Assembly (NCBI RefSeq): GCF_004792415.1
Contig: NZ_CP038853.1
Span: 1,674,001 to 1,738,000, forward strand
Reading direction: 5' to 3'
DNA from: Pantoea vagans
Lineage (GTDB): Bacteria > Pseudomonadota > Gammaproteobacteria > Enterobacterales > Enterobacteriaceae
Length of the DNA stretch: 64,000 nucleotides
The translations under genes were made by a program, and so were the position numbers. The notes below the pieces were generated by a model, which worked only from the letters and a program-made list of their open reading frames with translations, made no database searches and was not told the DNA's origin. Positions 9,268 to 17,957 of the stretch are shown here, in pieces; positions within the stretch are counted from its first letter, which is position 1; each line of letters begins with the position of its first letter.

Positions 9268-10092
9268 ATGTTTGTTCCTTTTCTCATCATGCTGCGCGAA
9301 GGGCTCGAAGCCGCGCTGATTGTCAGCCTGATAGCCAGCTATCTCAAGCGCACTCAGCGCACCCAATGGTTTCCGGCGATGTGGGCGGGCGTGTTTATCG
9401 CTGCTGCGCTCTGTCTGGGCCTTGGCCTGTTCATCAATGCCACTACCGGTGAATTCCCGCAAAAAGAGCAGGAGCTGTTTGAGGGCATCGTGGCGGTGAT
9501 TGCGGTGGTAATCCTGACCTCAATGGTGTTCTGGATGCGTAAAGTCGCCCGCAACATCAGGGTCGAGCTTGAGCAGGCGGTGGATCAGGCGCTGCAACGT
9601 TCCGGCCGGGGCGGTCTGGCGCTGGTGCTGATGGTGTTTCTTGCCGTGGCCCGTGAAGGGCTGGAGTCGGTGTTCTTCCTGCTGGCGGCGTTTACACAGG
9701 ATGTCGGTTATGCGCCGCCGATTGGCGCGATACTGGGTCTGGCAACCGCCGTGGTGCTGGGCATGCTGCTTTACTGGGGCGGTATCCGCCTGAACATGGC
9801 GCATTTCTTCCGCTGGACCAGCGTTTTCATCCTGTTTGTCGCGGCGGGCCTGGCAGCCGGTGCGATTCGTGCCTTCCACGAAGCGGGATTATGGAATCGC
9901 TTTCAGGATGTGGCCTTCGATCTCAGCAATACCTTATCAACCCATTCGCTGTTCGGCACGCTGCTGGAAGGCATTCTGGGTTATCAGGAGACGCCAAGCG
10001 TCAGTGAAGTGACGGTTTACTTCGTCTACCTGATCCCGGCGCTGATTCTGTTCTTTATGCCTGCGCGTCCAGCAGCATCAGCGACGGTGTAA
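9268..10092 (+). CDS. efeU: Ferrous iron permease EfeU
   Basis: A 274-residue inner-membrane permease of the Ftr1/OFeT family that imports iron together with EfeO and EfeB. Both REXXE iron-binding motifs are present: REGLE near residue 11 (LREGLEAALIVSLIASYL) and REGLE near residue 130 (VAREGLESVFFLLAAF). Seven hydrophobic segments are visible. I chose the ATG at 9268 (MFVPFLIMLREG as in E. coli) with AAGAGG six bases upstream, rather than the TTG two codons earlier. The sequence reads through, unlike the frameshifted copy known in E. coli K-12. It is the first gene of efeUOB. Confidence 0.96.
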   Translation: MFVPFLIMLREGLEAALIVSLIASYLKRTQRTQWFPAMWAGVFIAAALCLGLGLFINATTGEFPQKEQELFEGIVAVIAVVILTSMVFWMRKVARNIRVELEQAVDQALQRSGRGGLALVLMVFLAVAREGLESVFFLLAAFTQDVGYAPPIGAILGLATAVVLGMLLYWGGIRLNMAHFFRWTSVFILFVAAGLAAGAIRAFHEAGLWNRFQDVAFDLSNTLSTHSLFGTLLEGILGYQETPSVSEVTVYFVYLIPALILFFMPARPAASATV

Positions 10093-10146
10093 TCAGACAT
10101 TTTTAGGCGCGCCCGCCGCGCCTGCAACTTAACAGGGAATATTGAG

Positions 10147-11259
10147 ATGACAATGCGTTTCCGCCGCAAGGCACTGCTGCTTCCTCTGCTGGCAATCTCC
10201 GCATCGGCGACCGCAGCGGTTCCTCAGGTTACCGTAAGCGTTAACGACAGGCAGTGTGAGCCGATGAGCCTGACGGTCAAGGCTGGCAAAACCCAGTTCC
10301 TGATTAAAAACAACAGCCAGAAAGCGCTGGAGTGGGAGATCCTCAAAGGCGTGCTGGTGGTGGAAGAGCGTGAAAACATCGCGCCGGGCTTCAGTCAGAA
10401 GCTGACCGCTAATCTGGAAGCGGGCGAATATGAGATGACCTGTGGCCTGCTGAGCAATCCAAAAGGCAAGCTGATTGTAAAGGGTGAGGGCGCAGCGACA
10501 AACAGCACTTCCTCACGTATGCAGCTGGAAGGGCCGATCACTGAATATAAAGCTTATGTAACGGAGCAGGTGAACCAGCTGGTGAGCAGCACTCAGGCGT
10601 TCACGGACGCGGTTAAAGCGGGCGATGTGGAAAAAGCCAAAGCGCTGTTTGCCCCGACCCGTCAGTACTATGAGCGCATTGAGCCGATTGCTGAGCTGTT
10701 CTCCGATCTCGACGGCAGTATCGATGCCCGTGAAGATGACTACGAGAAGAAATCAGCCGATCCGAAGTTCACCGGTTTCCACCGTCTGGAAAAAGCCCTG
10801 TTTGCTGATAACAGCACCAAAGACATGGCGGACTACGCGGATAAGCTGAATAAAGATGTGAAAGATCTGCAGGTGCGCATCAGCGAACTGGCCTTCCCGC
10901 CAGCCAAAGTCGTCGGCGGCGCAGCCGGTCTGATTGAAGAAGTGGCTTCCAGCAAAATCTCCGGTGAAGAAGATCGCTACAGCCGCACCGACCTGTGGGA
11001 TTTCCAGGCCAATATCGATGGTGCACAGAAAATCGTTGAGCTGCTGCGACCGCTGGTGAGCAAAGCGAATCCGCAGCTGCTGGCCAAAGTTGACGCCAAC
11101 TTTAAAAAAGTGGATGCGATCCTGAGCAAGTACCGCACCCAAACCGGTTTCGAATCCTATGAGAAGCTGACCAGCGCCGATCGTAACGCGCTGAAAGGGC
11201 CGATCACCGCCCTGGCGGAAGATCTTTCATTACTTCGTGGCACTCTGGGTCTGGATTAA
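10147..11259 (+). CDS. efeO: Iron uptake protein EfeO (cupredoxin-imelysin)
   Basis: A 370-residue periplasmic protein. A signal peptide ends near residue 24 (ISASATAA). Residues 25-115 form the cupredoxin-like domain, with Cys in DRQCEP and a late MTCGLL. The remainder is the M75 imelysin domain with its [10 protein letters not shown] motif, the HxxE metal site of the family. EfeO is thought to bind iron in the periplasm and pass it to EfeU. It lies 54 bp after efeU and only two bases before efeB, so the three genes form one operon. Confidence 0.95.
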   Translation: MTMRFRRKALLLPLLAISASATAAVPQVTVSVNDRQCEPMSLTVKAGKTQFLIKNNSQKALEWEILKGVLVVEERENIAPGFSQKLTANLEAGEYEMTCGLLSNPKGKLIVKGEGAATNSTSSRMQLEGPITEYKAYVTEQVNQLVSSTQAFTDAVKAGDVEKAKALFAPTRQYYERIEPIAELFSDLDGSIDAREDDYEKKSADPKFTGFHRLEKALFADNSTKDMADYADKLNKDVKDLQVRISELAFPPAKVVGGAAGLIEEVASSKISGEEDRYSRTDLWDFQANIDGAQKIVELLRPLVSKANPQLLAKVDANFKKVDAILSKYRTQTGFESYEKLTSADRNALKGPITALAEDLSLLRGTLGLD

Positions 11260-11261
11260 TC

Positions 11262-12539
11262 ATGAGTCGTAAGGAAGATGACGCGCAGCCTGCGCGTCGT
11301 CGTTTACTGAAAGGACTGGGTCTGCTGGGCGGCGCGGCGGCCATCGGCGGCGGCTGTCCGTTCCATACCGCTGCCGCTGACAGCTTTTCGCCGGGTACGG
11401 TGACGCCGCAGGCGCGACAGCAGACGCAGCCGTTTTATGGTCAGCATCAGGCGGGTATCACGACGCCCCAGCAGGCATCAATGATGCTGGTGGCGTTTGA
11501 TCTGCTCAGCAGCGATAAAGCTGAACTGAAACGTCTGTTTCAGCTGCTGACCCAGCGTATCGCCTTTCTCACGGCGGGCGGTCCGGCACCTGCGGTCACC
11601 AATCCGCAACTGCCTCCGATGGACTCCGGTATTCTGGGGGCGACTATCGCGCCGGATAATCTGACGATTACCGTGTCAGTCGGGCATTCGCTGTTTGATG
11701 AGCGCTTTGGTCTGGCGCCGCATAAGCCGAAAAAATTGCAGCCGATGACGCGCTTCCCCAATGATTCGCTGGATGCCAGCCAGTGTCACGGTGATTTGCT
11801 GTTGCAGATCTGTGCCAACACTCAGGATACGGTGATTCATGCCCTGCGTGACATCATCAAGCATACGCCCGACCTGCTGGGTGTACGCTGGCGGCGCGAA
11901 GGTTTCATCTCCGACCACGCGGCACGCAGTCAGGGGCAGGAGACGCCGATCAATCTGCTGGGCTTTAAAGATGGCACGGCGAATCCTGATACCCGTGATT
12001 CTGCACTGATGAATCAACTGCTTTGGGTGACCGCGGACCAGGAAGAGCCTGCCTGGGCACGCAACGGCAGCTATCAGGCCGTGCGGCTTATCCGCTTTCA
12101 CGTGGAAATGTGGGACCGCACGCCGCTGGGTGAGCAGCAGACCATCTTTGGCCGCGAGAAGCTGAGCGGTGCGCCGCTGGGGATGAAGCATGAGCGTGAC
12201 GTGCCGGATTACGCCCATGACCCGGACGGCGACGTGATTGCACTGGATGCACACATCCGTCTTGCTAACCCTCGCACGCCTGAGACGGCCAGCAGCCTGA
12301 TGCTGCGACGCGGCTACAGTTACTCGGCGGGTATCTCCGCCTCCGGCCAGCTGGAGATGGGGCTGCTGTTTGTCTGCTACCAGCACGATCTGGAACGCGG
12401 ATTTCTTACCGTGCAGCAGCGTCTGAACGGTGAAGCGCTGGAAGAATATATCCGGCCTTTCGGCGGCGGTTACTTTTTTGCTTTGCCCGGTGTCCCCGAC
12501 GCCAGCCATTATTTAGCGCAGCCGTTGCTGGAGTCCTGA
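11262..12539 (+). CDS. efeB: Tat-exported heme peroxidase EfeB (DyP type)
   Basis: A 425-residue periplasmic dye-decolourising peroxidase. The N-terminus carries a twin-arginine signal ([20 protein letters not shown]). The hallmark GFKDGTANP contains the distal Asp near residue 240, and the heme-ligand His lies in the IRFHVEMWD region or nearby. In this system EfeB is proposed to oxidise Fe(II) or to release iron from heme for EfeO/EfeU. Length fits the family (~423). It ends the operon and has a terminator directly behind it. Confidence 0.95.
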   Translation: MSRKEDDAQPARRRLLKGLGLLGGAAAIGGGCPFHTAAADSFSPGTVTPQARQQTQPFYGQHQAGITTPQQASMMLVAFDLLSSDKAELKRLFQLLTQRIAFLTAGGPAPAVTNPQLPPMDSGILGATIAPDNLTITVSVGHSLFDERFGLAPHKPKKLQPMTRFPNDSLDASQCHGDLLLQICANTQDTVIHALRDIIKHTPDLLGVRWRREGFISDHAARSQGQETPINLLGFKDGTANPDTRDSALMNQLLWVTADQEEPAWARNGSYQAVRLIRFHVEMWDRTPLGEQQTIFGREKLSGAPLGMKHERDVPDYAHDPDGDVIALDAHIRLANPRTPETASSLMLRRGYSYSAGISASGQLEMGLLFVCYQHDLERGFLTVQQRLNGEALEEYIRPFGGGYFFALPGVPDASHYLAQPLLES

Positions 12540-12556
12540 TTAAATTTTAACCATCA

Positions 12557-12588
12557 CAGGCGGCCCATCCCCGACCGCCTGCCTTTTT
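12557..12588 (+). terminator. Rho-independent terminator after efeUOB
   Basis: CAGGCGG pairs with CCGCCTG across an 11-base loop; CC and five T follow. Confidence 0.8.
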
Positions 12589-13109
12589 GGTTTCTGCGCT
12601 TTGCTTACTGAGTTTTCGCTGAGATTAAGCCGTTGCCTGGTATATATAAAATAATCTAAGCACCTGTAATGTAAGAGTTTTACATTTCACCTTAAAAGAA
12701 ATAGTTACGTGTGATTAGCAATTCCTTTGCCAGCAGGTAAAATTACTATTGCAAAGGTCTAACGAAATGATGCACTTTATTCAACAGGCGTAATCGGATG
12801 TGTCGATGTATCACACTGGAGTTCGCGCATGGGTCGAGTCTTTTATGGAACGTTACTGTCACTGAATAAATTGCGCCTGACCGCGAGGGCAATTCTTCCT
12901 CGCTATTTCTCCCTTCCTTCAACCATTTCTTTTGTCTTAGCACAGCCTGTTTTATCCGGTGTTCAGCCACGCTATTGCGCTGCTGCATACCCACTATCCT
13001 GTCCTGTCATGGCTCAAAAGGAAGCCAACTGTAACCTCTAAAGCGTTCACGTAATCGCAACGGGCCATCAGCCTCGCGCGGGAAATGAAACCAACTGAAA
13101 GGTGCCACT
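12589..13109. other. Non-coding region upstream of phoH
   Basis: AT-rich sequence with a small dyad, ATGTAA-GAGTT-TTACAT, at 12669-12685. I looked for a Pho box (paired CTGTCAT-like heptamers at 11-bp spacing) and found only single half-sites, for example CTGTCAC near 12855. Short frames here lack ribosome sites and similarity. Confidence 0.4.
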
Positions 13110-13898
13110 ATGGGAAGACAGAAAGCAGTGATCAAAGCGCGTCGTGAAGCGAGAAGAGTGCTTCGTAATGACTCACGGAGTCATCGTCAGCGTGAAGAAG
13201 AGTCGGTCACTTCGCTGGTGCATATGAGCGGACTGGATGCAATTGGCATGGCGCGCGATACGCGTGACCGGCTACCGATTGAAGCCCGCAATGAAGCTCA
13301 GGCGCACTATCTTAATGCCATAGGAACGAAACAGCTGATCTTTGCAACCGGTGAGGCCGGATGTGGTAAAACCTGGATCAGTGCTGCGAAAGCGGCTGAG
13401 GCCCTGATTAATAAGGATATCGACAGGATTATTGTTACGCGCCCGGTACTTCAGGCAGATGAGGATTTGGGATTCCTGCCCGGTGATATTTCTGAGAAAT
13501 TCGCCCCTTATTTCCGCCCGGTTTATGACATTCTGGTTAAACGTCTTGGCGCATCATTTATGCAATATTGTCTGCGTCCGGAAATTGCCAAGGTAGAGAT
13601 TGCGCCCTTCGCCTACATGCGAGGCCGCACCTTTGAAAATGCTGTGGTGATTCTGGACGAGGCGCAGAACGTAACCGCCGCGCAGATGAAAATGTTCCTG
13701 ACCCGACTGGGCGAAAACGTCACGGTTATTGTTAACGGCGATATTACCCAGTGCGACTTGCCCGCTGGGGTGCCTTCCGGTCTCGCGGACGCGCTGGCGC
13801 GTTTTGAAGAGGACGAGATGGTGGGCATTGTGCGCTTTGGCAAAGAGGATTGTGTGCGTTCTGCGCTGTGTCAGCGCACCCTGCACGCATATAGCTAG
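13110..13898 (+). CDS. phoH: PhoH family ATPase
   Basis: A 262-residue P-loop ATPase related to E. coli PhoH. Walker A is GEAGCGKTWIS (about residues 81-91), and Walker B is VVILDEAQN, typical of the PhoH/superfamily-1-like fold. The sequence TRPVLQADEDLGFLPGDISEK is the most conserved PhoH block. Its biological role is still unclear; the E. coli gene is phosphate-starvation induced. GAAAGGTGCCACT precedes the ATG. The position after efeUOB and near a serine tRNA matches E. coli gene order. A clear Pho box was not found. Confidence 0.93.
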   Translation: MGRQKAVIKARREARRVLRNDSRSHRQREEESVTSLVHMSGLDAIGMARDTRDRLPIEARNEAQAHYLNAIGTKQLIFATGEAGCGKTWISAAKAAEALINKDIDRIIVTRPVLQADEDLGFLPGDISEKFAPYFRPVYDILVKRLGASFMQYCLRPEIAKVEIAPFAYMRGRTFENAVVILDEAQNVTAAQMKMFLTRLGENVTVIVNGDITQCDLPAGVPSGLADALARFEEDEMVGIVRFGKEDCVRSALCQRTLHAYS

Positions 13899-13927
13899 CG
13901 TTCGATTGAGTAGAAGTGTAGCGCCCA

Positions 13928-13954
13928 AACCCGGCTCCGGCCGGGTTTTCTTTT
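13928..13954 (+). terminator. Rho-independent terminator after phoH
   Basis: AACCCGGC-TCCG-GCCGGGTT is followed by TTCTTTT. Confidence 0.85.
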
Positions 13955-14008
13955 GGGGCAGGGCTGCGCCCGCGGTCGTACTCACACGCCGGTCACCATG
14001 CAATAGGC

Positions 14009-14038
14009 AAAAAAAAAGCCTGAACATAAGTTCAGGCT
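14009..14038 (-). terminator. Terminator of the distal tRNA-Ser repeat unit
   Basis: On the minus strand, AGCCTGAAC-TTAT-GTTCAGGCT is followed by a long T run. It is identical to the tRNA-proximal hairpin. Confidence 0.8.
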
Positions 14039-14179
14039 CTTCTTTAGAATGTGGCGGTGAGAGGGGGATTGATTCGCTGCGCTCACCCTGCGGGCAGCGT
14101 CGCGGGCTCCGCTGTCCAGCATGCTGCGCATGCGGTCGAACCCCGGCGGGGCTTCTCACCCCCTTACTGTGCAATAGGC

Positions 14180-14205
14180 AAAAAAAACCTGAACTTTCGT
14201 TCAGG
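14180..14205 (-). terminator. Terminator of the middle tRNA-Ser repeat unit
   Basis: On the minus strand, CCTGAAC-GAAA-GTTCAGG is followed by T8. It has a different loop and a stem shortened by two pairs compared with its neighbours. Confidence 0.8.
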
Positions 14206-14350
14206 CTCTTCTTCAGAATGTGGCGGTGAGAGGGGGATTGATTCGCTGCGCTCACCCTGCGGGCAGCGTAGCAGACTCCGCTGTCCAGCATGCTGCGCAT
14301 GCTGTCAAACTCCGGCGGGGCTTCTCACCCCCTCTCGCAGTGCATTAGGC

Positions 14351-14380
14351 AAAAAAAAAGCCTGAACATAAGTTCAGGCT
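14351..14380 (-). terminator. Terminator directly behind tRNA-Ser
   Basis: On the minus strand, AGCCTGAAC-TTAT-GTTCAGGCT is followed by T9, 13 bases after the tRNA 3' end. Confidence 0.9.
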
Positions 14381-14392
14381 CTTCTTTGAATG

Positions 14393-14480
14393 TGGCGGTG
14401 AGAGGGGGATTCGAACCCCCGATACGTTGCCGTATACACACTTTCCAGGCGTGCTCCTTCAGCCACTCGGACACCTCACC
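14393..14480 (-). tRNA. serX: tRNA-Ser (anticodon GGA)
   Basis: An 88-nt class II tRNA with a long variable arm and an encoded CCA. On the minus strand it begins GGTGAGGTGTCCGAGTGGC, has the anticodon loop CCTGGAAAG (GGA, reading UCC/UCU), the T loop GGTTCGAATCC and the end CACCGCCA. It is almost identical to E. coli serW/serX. Its neighbourhood close to phoH and putA suggests the serX copy. Confidence 0.97.
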
Positions 14481-14519
14481 ACATTTACTTCGCTGACCGC
14501 GCTGGGTCAACGGGGCGGT

Positions 14520-14548
14520 ACTATAGGGAGTCGGCTGAAAAGGGTCAA
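14520..14548 (-). promoter_or_regulatory. Promoter of tRNA-Ser
   Basis: On the minus strand, TTGACC and TATAGT are separated by exactly 17 bases, followed by a GC-rich discriminator (ACCGCCCCG). That layout is typical of stable-RNA promoters under stringent control. Confidence 0.85.
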
Positions 14549-14751
14549 GCACTATTTTTTTCTTTCGATCTATTCGCTTAAGCTCTGAACGAATCGATTT
14601 ACTGCGGCTTAAAACCGGGCATTTATGCGCCATATTCCACAGTAATAAAAAAGCCGATAGGGTAATGTTAAGGACGGCGTGACGACTGAAATAACCCGGA
14701 GCAGCGTCCGGGCCTGTATCCCAGCCAGACGCCGCTCCGTCAGACGCTAAA

Positions 14752-15285
14752 TCAGCTCTTCACCCGATTAGCGAAGCTCTTACGCAGCTTCTGCAGTTTC
14801 GGTGGGATGACTGCCATGCAGTAACCGTTGCGCTGACCAGCACCGTCCCAGTAATCCTGATGATAGGCTTCCGCGGGATACCACTCTTTCAGCGGCTCAA
14901 TCGTGGTCACAACCGGCACATCATGATCAGCCTGGGCGCGTTCAATGGCGGCGCGCGCTTCTGCTTCCTGCCCGGCATTCGCCGGGAAAATGGCAGAGCG
15001 ATACTGGGTGCCGATATCATTGCCCTGACGGTTCAGCTGTGTCGGATCATGCGTAACAAAGCTGATATCCAGCAGATCGCCGTAAGTTACCTGCTCCGGA
15101 TCAAAGCCAATGCGGATCGCTTCTGCATGACCGGTTGCGCCGCTGCAGACCTGCTCATAAGTCGGATTAGGACGGGCACCGCCGGTATAGCCGCTTTCAA
15201 CCGACTCTACGCCGATCACATCCTTAAATACCGCTTCGGTACACCAGAAACAGCCGCCAGCGATAACTGCGTATTCGATTGCCAT
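14752..15285 (-). CDS. msrA: Peptide methionine-S-sulfoxide reductase MsrA
   Basis: A 177-residue cytoplasmic repair enzyme that reduces methionine-S-sulfoxide in proteins, using thioredoxin. The catalytic motif is GCFWCTE near residues 11-17, with Cys as nucleophile. GYTGG and the HDPTQLNRQGNDIGTQYRS block are family signatures, and a resolving Cys is likely the one in RNGYCMAVI near the C-terminus. It is the short form, lacking the N-terminal extension of E. coli MsrA (212 residues). CAGGAG precedes the ATG. It is codirectional with the flavin reductase-like gene, about 60 bp apart, and may be co-transcribed. Confidence 0.95.
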   Translation of the reverse strand: MAIEYAVIAGGCFWCTEAVFKDVIGVESVESGYTGGARPNPTYEQVCSGATGHAEAIRIGFDPEQVTYGDLLDISFVTHDPTQLNRQGNDIGTQYRSAIFPANAGQEAEARAAIERAQADHDVPVVTTIEPLKEWYPAEAYHQDYWDGAGQRNGYCMAVIPPKLQKLRKSFANRVKS

Positions 15286-15344
15286 AATAATTTACTCCTG
15301 TCAGGTCGAAAGAGGTGAATGGGGGCACAGCAGAGCGCTTTCAA

Positions 15345-15911
15345 CTAGATGAGCATCTCCGGTTTAAAATCTCCGCTCTTATCCAGCATTTTGTCGCTCA
15401 TCACGCTAAACCGGCCTTCACCGGTGTAGTGCAGGGTCGGGGGATATTCCGGCTGCTCGGCGACATGCGCTTTGACGATCTCAAAAATAAACAGGTTGTA
15501 GCGGGCGACCATGGCGTCGTCATAAAGCTGACATTCGAAGCTGGCAAAACATTCGGCAATCATCGGCGCACCCACTACCTGAGCCGGCTCCGGCGTCAGG
15601 CCAAACGCTTCAAACTTATCAATACTGTCCCCATGGCTGTTGCCGACAGCCACCACTTCATTAATCAGCGAGGCAGAAGGAATATTCAGCACGCACTGAC
15701 CGCTGTTGCGGATCAGCTCATGGCTGTGATTCATACCGGCAATCATGCAGCCGACCAGTGACGGCGAGAACTCCAGCACCGTGTGCCAGCCGAGCGTCAT
15801 AATGTCATGCTGATCCTGATACTGCGAGCTGAGCAGCAGCACCGGTCCCGGCTCAAGGTATTTGCGGGCTTTGCTGACCGGAAAAGCATATTTGTGCATG
15901 CGTTGGCTCAT
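15345..15911 (-). CDS. Flavin reductase-like FMN-binding protein
   Basis: A 188-residue protein with the flavin reductase-like split-barrel: a start such as KYLEPGPVLLLSSQ, then DIMTLGWHTVLEFSPSLVGCMI and the later SGQCVLNIPS. Members bind FMN and either reduce flavin for partner oxygenases or act as stand-alone oxidoreductases. The partner and substrate here are unknown. AAAGGAG is well placed before the ATG. It is upstream of msrA on the same strand. The perfect PmrA-type box at 16048-16064 lies in its upstream gap but is oriented away from it. Confidence 0.75.
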   Translation of the reverse strand: MSQRMHKYAFPVSKARKYLEPGPVLLLSSQYQDQHDIMTLGWHTVLEFSPSLVGCMIAGMNHSHELIRNSGQCVLNIPSASLINEVVAVGNSHGDSIDKFEAFGLTPEPAQVVGAPMIAECFASFECQLYDDAMVARYNLFIFEIVKAHVAEQPEYPPTLHYTGEGRFSVMSDKMLDKSGDFKPEMLI

Positions 15912-16047
15912 GGCGTAGCTCCTTTAACGGAAGGGTGCCATTAAGTGTAGAGCACACTGCGGGTGCGGCGGGAAGGTCAGCGGCCATAAAGGCAAGGTCA
16001 GCGGGGAAGCAGGGCAGAGCAGACATTTTTACCGGCAGCCTCACGAG

Positions 16048-16064
16048 CTTAAGGTTTCCTTAAT
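16048..16064 (+). promoter_or_regulatory. PmrA/BasR box upstream of the 39-codon membrane peptide
   Basis: CTTAAG-GTTTC-CTTAAT fits the PmrA consensus YTTAAK-N5-YTTAAK at every fixed position. It is 42 bases before the start codon of the small gene that converges on basS. Confidence 0.8.
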
Positions 16065-16105
16065 ATGCAGTCGCGATACTGCCTGCTTTAACGGAGGATA
16101 ATGCT

Positions 16106-16225
16106 ATGAAAACTGCGCCTGCTACCCTGTCTGTTACTGCTTCACGTCCGATGAGCGAATATGCGGCACTGCTGATCGCCGCAGCAACGGTTGTTCTGTT
16201 CCTGTCTGCCTGGTTTACCGCTTAA
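16106..16225 (+). CDS. Small single-pass membrane protein, probably BasR-activated
   Basis: A 39-residue frame, with the strong ribosome site CGGAGG eight bases before the ATG. The first 18 residues are polar (MKTAPATLSVTASRPMSEY); the rest, from about residue 20 (AALLIAAATVVLFLSAWF), forms one transmembrane segment. A perfect PmrA box is upstream. Its stop codon overlaps the basS stop codon on the other strand (shared TTAA). I do not recognise the protein. Salmonella PmrR is a precedent for a PmrA-activated membrane peptide that modulates lipid A phosphorylation; the sequences do not obviously match, so a similar role is only a hypothesis. Confidence 0.7.
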   Translation: MKTAPATLSVTASRPMSEYAALLIAAATVVLFLSAWFTA

Positions 16226-17280
16226 AACTTAATGACGGCCCGGCAACCGCTCCGGTCGCGACGGTTCTCTAAGAAAAACTGAAAACGGTGTAACTGGACG
16301 ATGCGGCTGACAATGCTCAGCCCGAGTCCGATACCGCCATAGCGACTGTCCATCCGGATAAACGCTTTACTCAGCTCGCCACTTTTACTCTCATCAATGC
16401 CCGGTCCCTCATCTTCCACTACCATCATGGGCTGTGGCACAGACAACAGCTGCACGCTGATGGTGCTGTTATCCGGACTATAGCGATGGGCGTTCTCCAC
16501 CAGGTTACGCAGCAGCATCTTGAGCAGGGTCGCATCACCACGCACAAACTGCTCCTGCGGCAGATCGAGCACCAGCGTCTGCTGATGCGCCTCCAGCATA
16601 ATACTCAGCTCCGCTTCCATCGGCAGGATCACATCTTCAATCAGCCCGACGTTCTGATAGGTGCCCGAAGTGAATGACTGTCCGGCGCGCGCCAGATTCA
16701 GCAACTGCGACACGCTGTGCGTCATCTGATCAAGACGCTGCACCAGCGGCTGAACTTTGACATCGCTGTTGCGTTCGATTAACTCCAGATGCAGCCGTAA
16801 TCCCGCCAGCGGCGTGCGCAACTCATGCGCTACGTCGGCGGTAAACAGCCGTTCGCGCTCCAGACTGCTGTTGAGGCGGGCGACCAGCTGATTGATCGCC
16901 TGAGTCACCGCATCGATCTCATGAACCTGACTGTGACAGGCGACGGGATCGAGATTCTCTTCGCTGCGGCTTTCGAGTTCCCGCTGCAGCTGATAGAGCG
17001 GCCGGGTGATCCATTTCACCGCCTGATAGCAAAGCAGCAGCGTCAGCGTAATCATCACCAGGCTCGGCACCGCCAGGCTGGCCACCGCTTCATGGACTTC
17101 GCGCTTCACGTGACTGTCCATGTTGCGCTTCTGCAGTTGGGCTTCCACCAGAAACTGAATCTGCTCTTTACTCTCATGCCACAGCCAGACCACGCTGATC
17201 ACCTGGAAGACCAGCAGGATCAGACCAATGGTCAGGATCAGGCGAAAGCGCATACTGCGGTGATCGAAACGTTTTATCAT
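16222..17280 (-). CDS. basS: Sensor histidine kinase BasS (PmrB)
   Basis: A 352-residue inner-membrane kinase that senses Fe(III), Al(III), low pH and cationic peptides and phosphorylates BasR. Two transmembrane segments (about 12-32 and 66-88) flank a short periplasmic loop. A HAMP-like linker follows, then the phospho-acceptor H box [17 protein letters not shown], the N box [13 protein letters not shown] and the G boxes DEGPGI and GIGLGLS. The ATG overlaps the basR stop (ATGA), so the two are translationally coupled. The short loop [18 protein letters not shown] has only a few acidic residues, so the metal-binding set may differ from the Salmonella ExxE motif. Confidence 0.93.
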   Translation of the reverse strand: MIKRFDHRSMRFRLILTIGLILLVFQVISVVWLWHESKEQIQFLVEAQLQKRNMDSHVKREVHEAVASLAVPSLVMITLTLLLCYQAVKWITRPLYQLQRELESRSEENLDPVACHSQVHEIDAVTQAINQLVARLNSSLERERLFTADVAHELRTPLAGLRLHLELIERNSDVKVQPLVQRLDQMTHSVSQLLNLARAGQSFTSGTYQNVGLIEDVILPMEAELSIMLEAHQQTLVLDLPQEQFVRGDATLLKMLLRNLVENAHRYSPDNSTISVQLLSVPQPMMVVEDEGPGIDESKSGELSKAFIRMDSRYGGIGLGLSIVSRIVQLHRFQFFLENRRDRSGCRAVIKF

Positions 17281-17957
17281 GTTGCCTCGCGAACGCCATC
17301 CTGCGTCACCAGCGCATAACCAAACCCGCGCACGGTACGAATGGCGCTTTTGCCAATTTTGTCGCGCAGATTATGGATATGCACTTCCAGCGTATTAGTA
17401 GAAGGCTCGGTCTCCCAGTTATAGATGTCCTGGTAGAGAATTTCCCGGTGAACCGGATTGCCGGCCTTCAGCATCAGTCGTGACAGAATCGCAAACTCTT
17501 TGGGTGTCAGATCCAGCAGCACATCGCTGAGGGTGATCTGACGATGGGTCATATCCAGCGCCAGCGCGCCGACTCTCACCTGACTGTCGCCCTGATTGAC
17601 GTGACGGCGGATCAGTGCGCGGATCCGCGCCAGCAGCTCATCCAGCGAAAACGGTTTAATCAGATAGTCGTCAGCACCCGCGTCGAGCCCGGCTATGCGC
17701 TCGCTGATGGTGTCGCGTGCGGTCAGAATCAACACCGGCGTCATCTTCTTCTGCCGGCGCAGGCGTATCAGGAAGTGCAGTCCATCTTCATCCGGCAAAC
17801 CCAGATCCAGCACCACCAGACTATAGAGACCGCTGGCGAAATGCGCTTCTGCATCCCGCACCCGCGTCACGCCATCGCAGACATAGCCTTCGCCTTCCAG
17901 CGCCAGCATCAGGCCCTGCAGCAGCAGCGCATCATCTTCAACAATCAGTATCTTCAT
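17277..17957 (-). CDS. basR: Response regulator BasR (PmrA)
   Basis: A 226-residue OmpR-family regulator. The receiver domain has acidic residues at 8-9 and the phospho-acceptor Asp51 ([14 protein letters not shown]), plus Lys in [10 protein letters not shown]. The C-terminal winged helix contains [12 protein letters not shown] and [10 protein letters not shown]. It activates lipid A-modifying genes, including its own operon, by binding PmrA boxes. I set the start at 17957 (MKILIVEDD as in E. coli), where ATG overlaps the eptA stop by one base (TAATG); an in-frame ATG six codons earlier would extend into eptA. Confidence 0.95.
   Translation of the reverse strand: MKILIVEDDALLLQGLMLALEGEGYVCDGVTRVRDAEAHFASGLYSLVVLDLGLPDEDGLHFLIRLRRQKKMTPVLILTARDTISERIAGLDAGADDYLIKPFSLDELLARIRALIRRHVNQGDSQVRVGALALDMTHRQITLSDVLLDLTPKEFAILSRLMLKAGNPVHREILYQDIYNWETEPSTNTLEVHIHNLRDKIGKSAIRTVRGFGYALVTQDGVREAT

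Larger units (their letters stand above)
14009..14392 (-). repeat. RtT-like tandem repeats behind tRNA-Ser
   Basis: Read on the minus strand, the tRNA is followed by a terminator and then two further ~170-bp units. The tRNA 3' end sequence (in + orientation TGGCGGTGAGAGGGGGATT, 19 bases) recurs at 14052 and 14221, besides the real tRNA at 14393, so spacings are 169 and 172 bp. After those 19 bases the copies diverge from the tRNA body into a shared non-tRNA sequence. Each unit has its own terminator hairpin. This is the layout of the E. coli tyrT RtT repeats (178-bp units with 19 bp of tRNA-Tyr 3' end). Function here is inferred from layout only. Confidence 0.75.

Noticed and set aside
11676..12509. 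277-codon frame antisense to efeB
   Set aside because: Shadow of the conserved peroxidase gene.
12829..13041. 70-codon frame upstream of phoH
   Set aside because: No ribosome site, no recognisable domain, and composition like the non-coding gap.
12589..13109. Pho box for phoH
   Set aside because: Only isolated CTGTCA half-sites were found, not a pair at 11-bp spacing.
14052..14240. Additional serine tRNA genes
   Set aside because: Only the 19-base 3' end matches the tRNA; acceptor 5' strand, anticodon arm and D arm are missing.
13554..14300. 248-codon minus-strand frame across phoH and the tRNA repeats
   Set aside because: It runs through a terminator, RtT-like units and phoH antisense; low-complexity repeats explain its openness.
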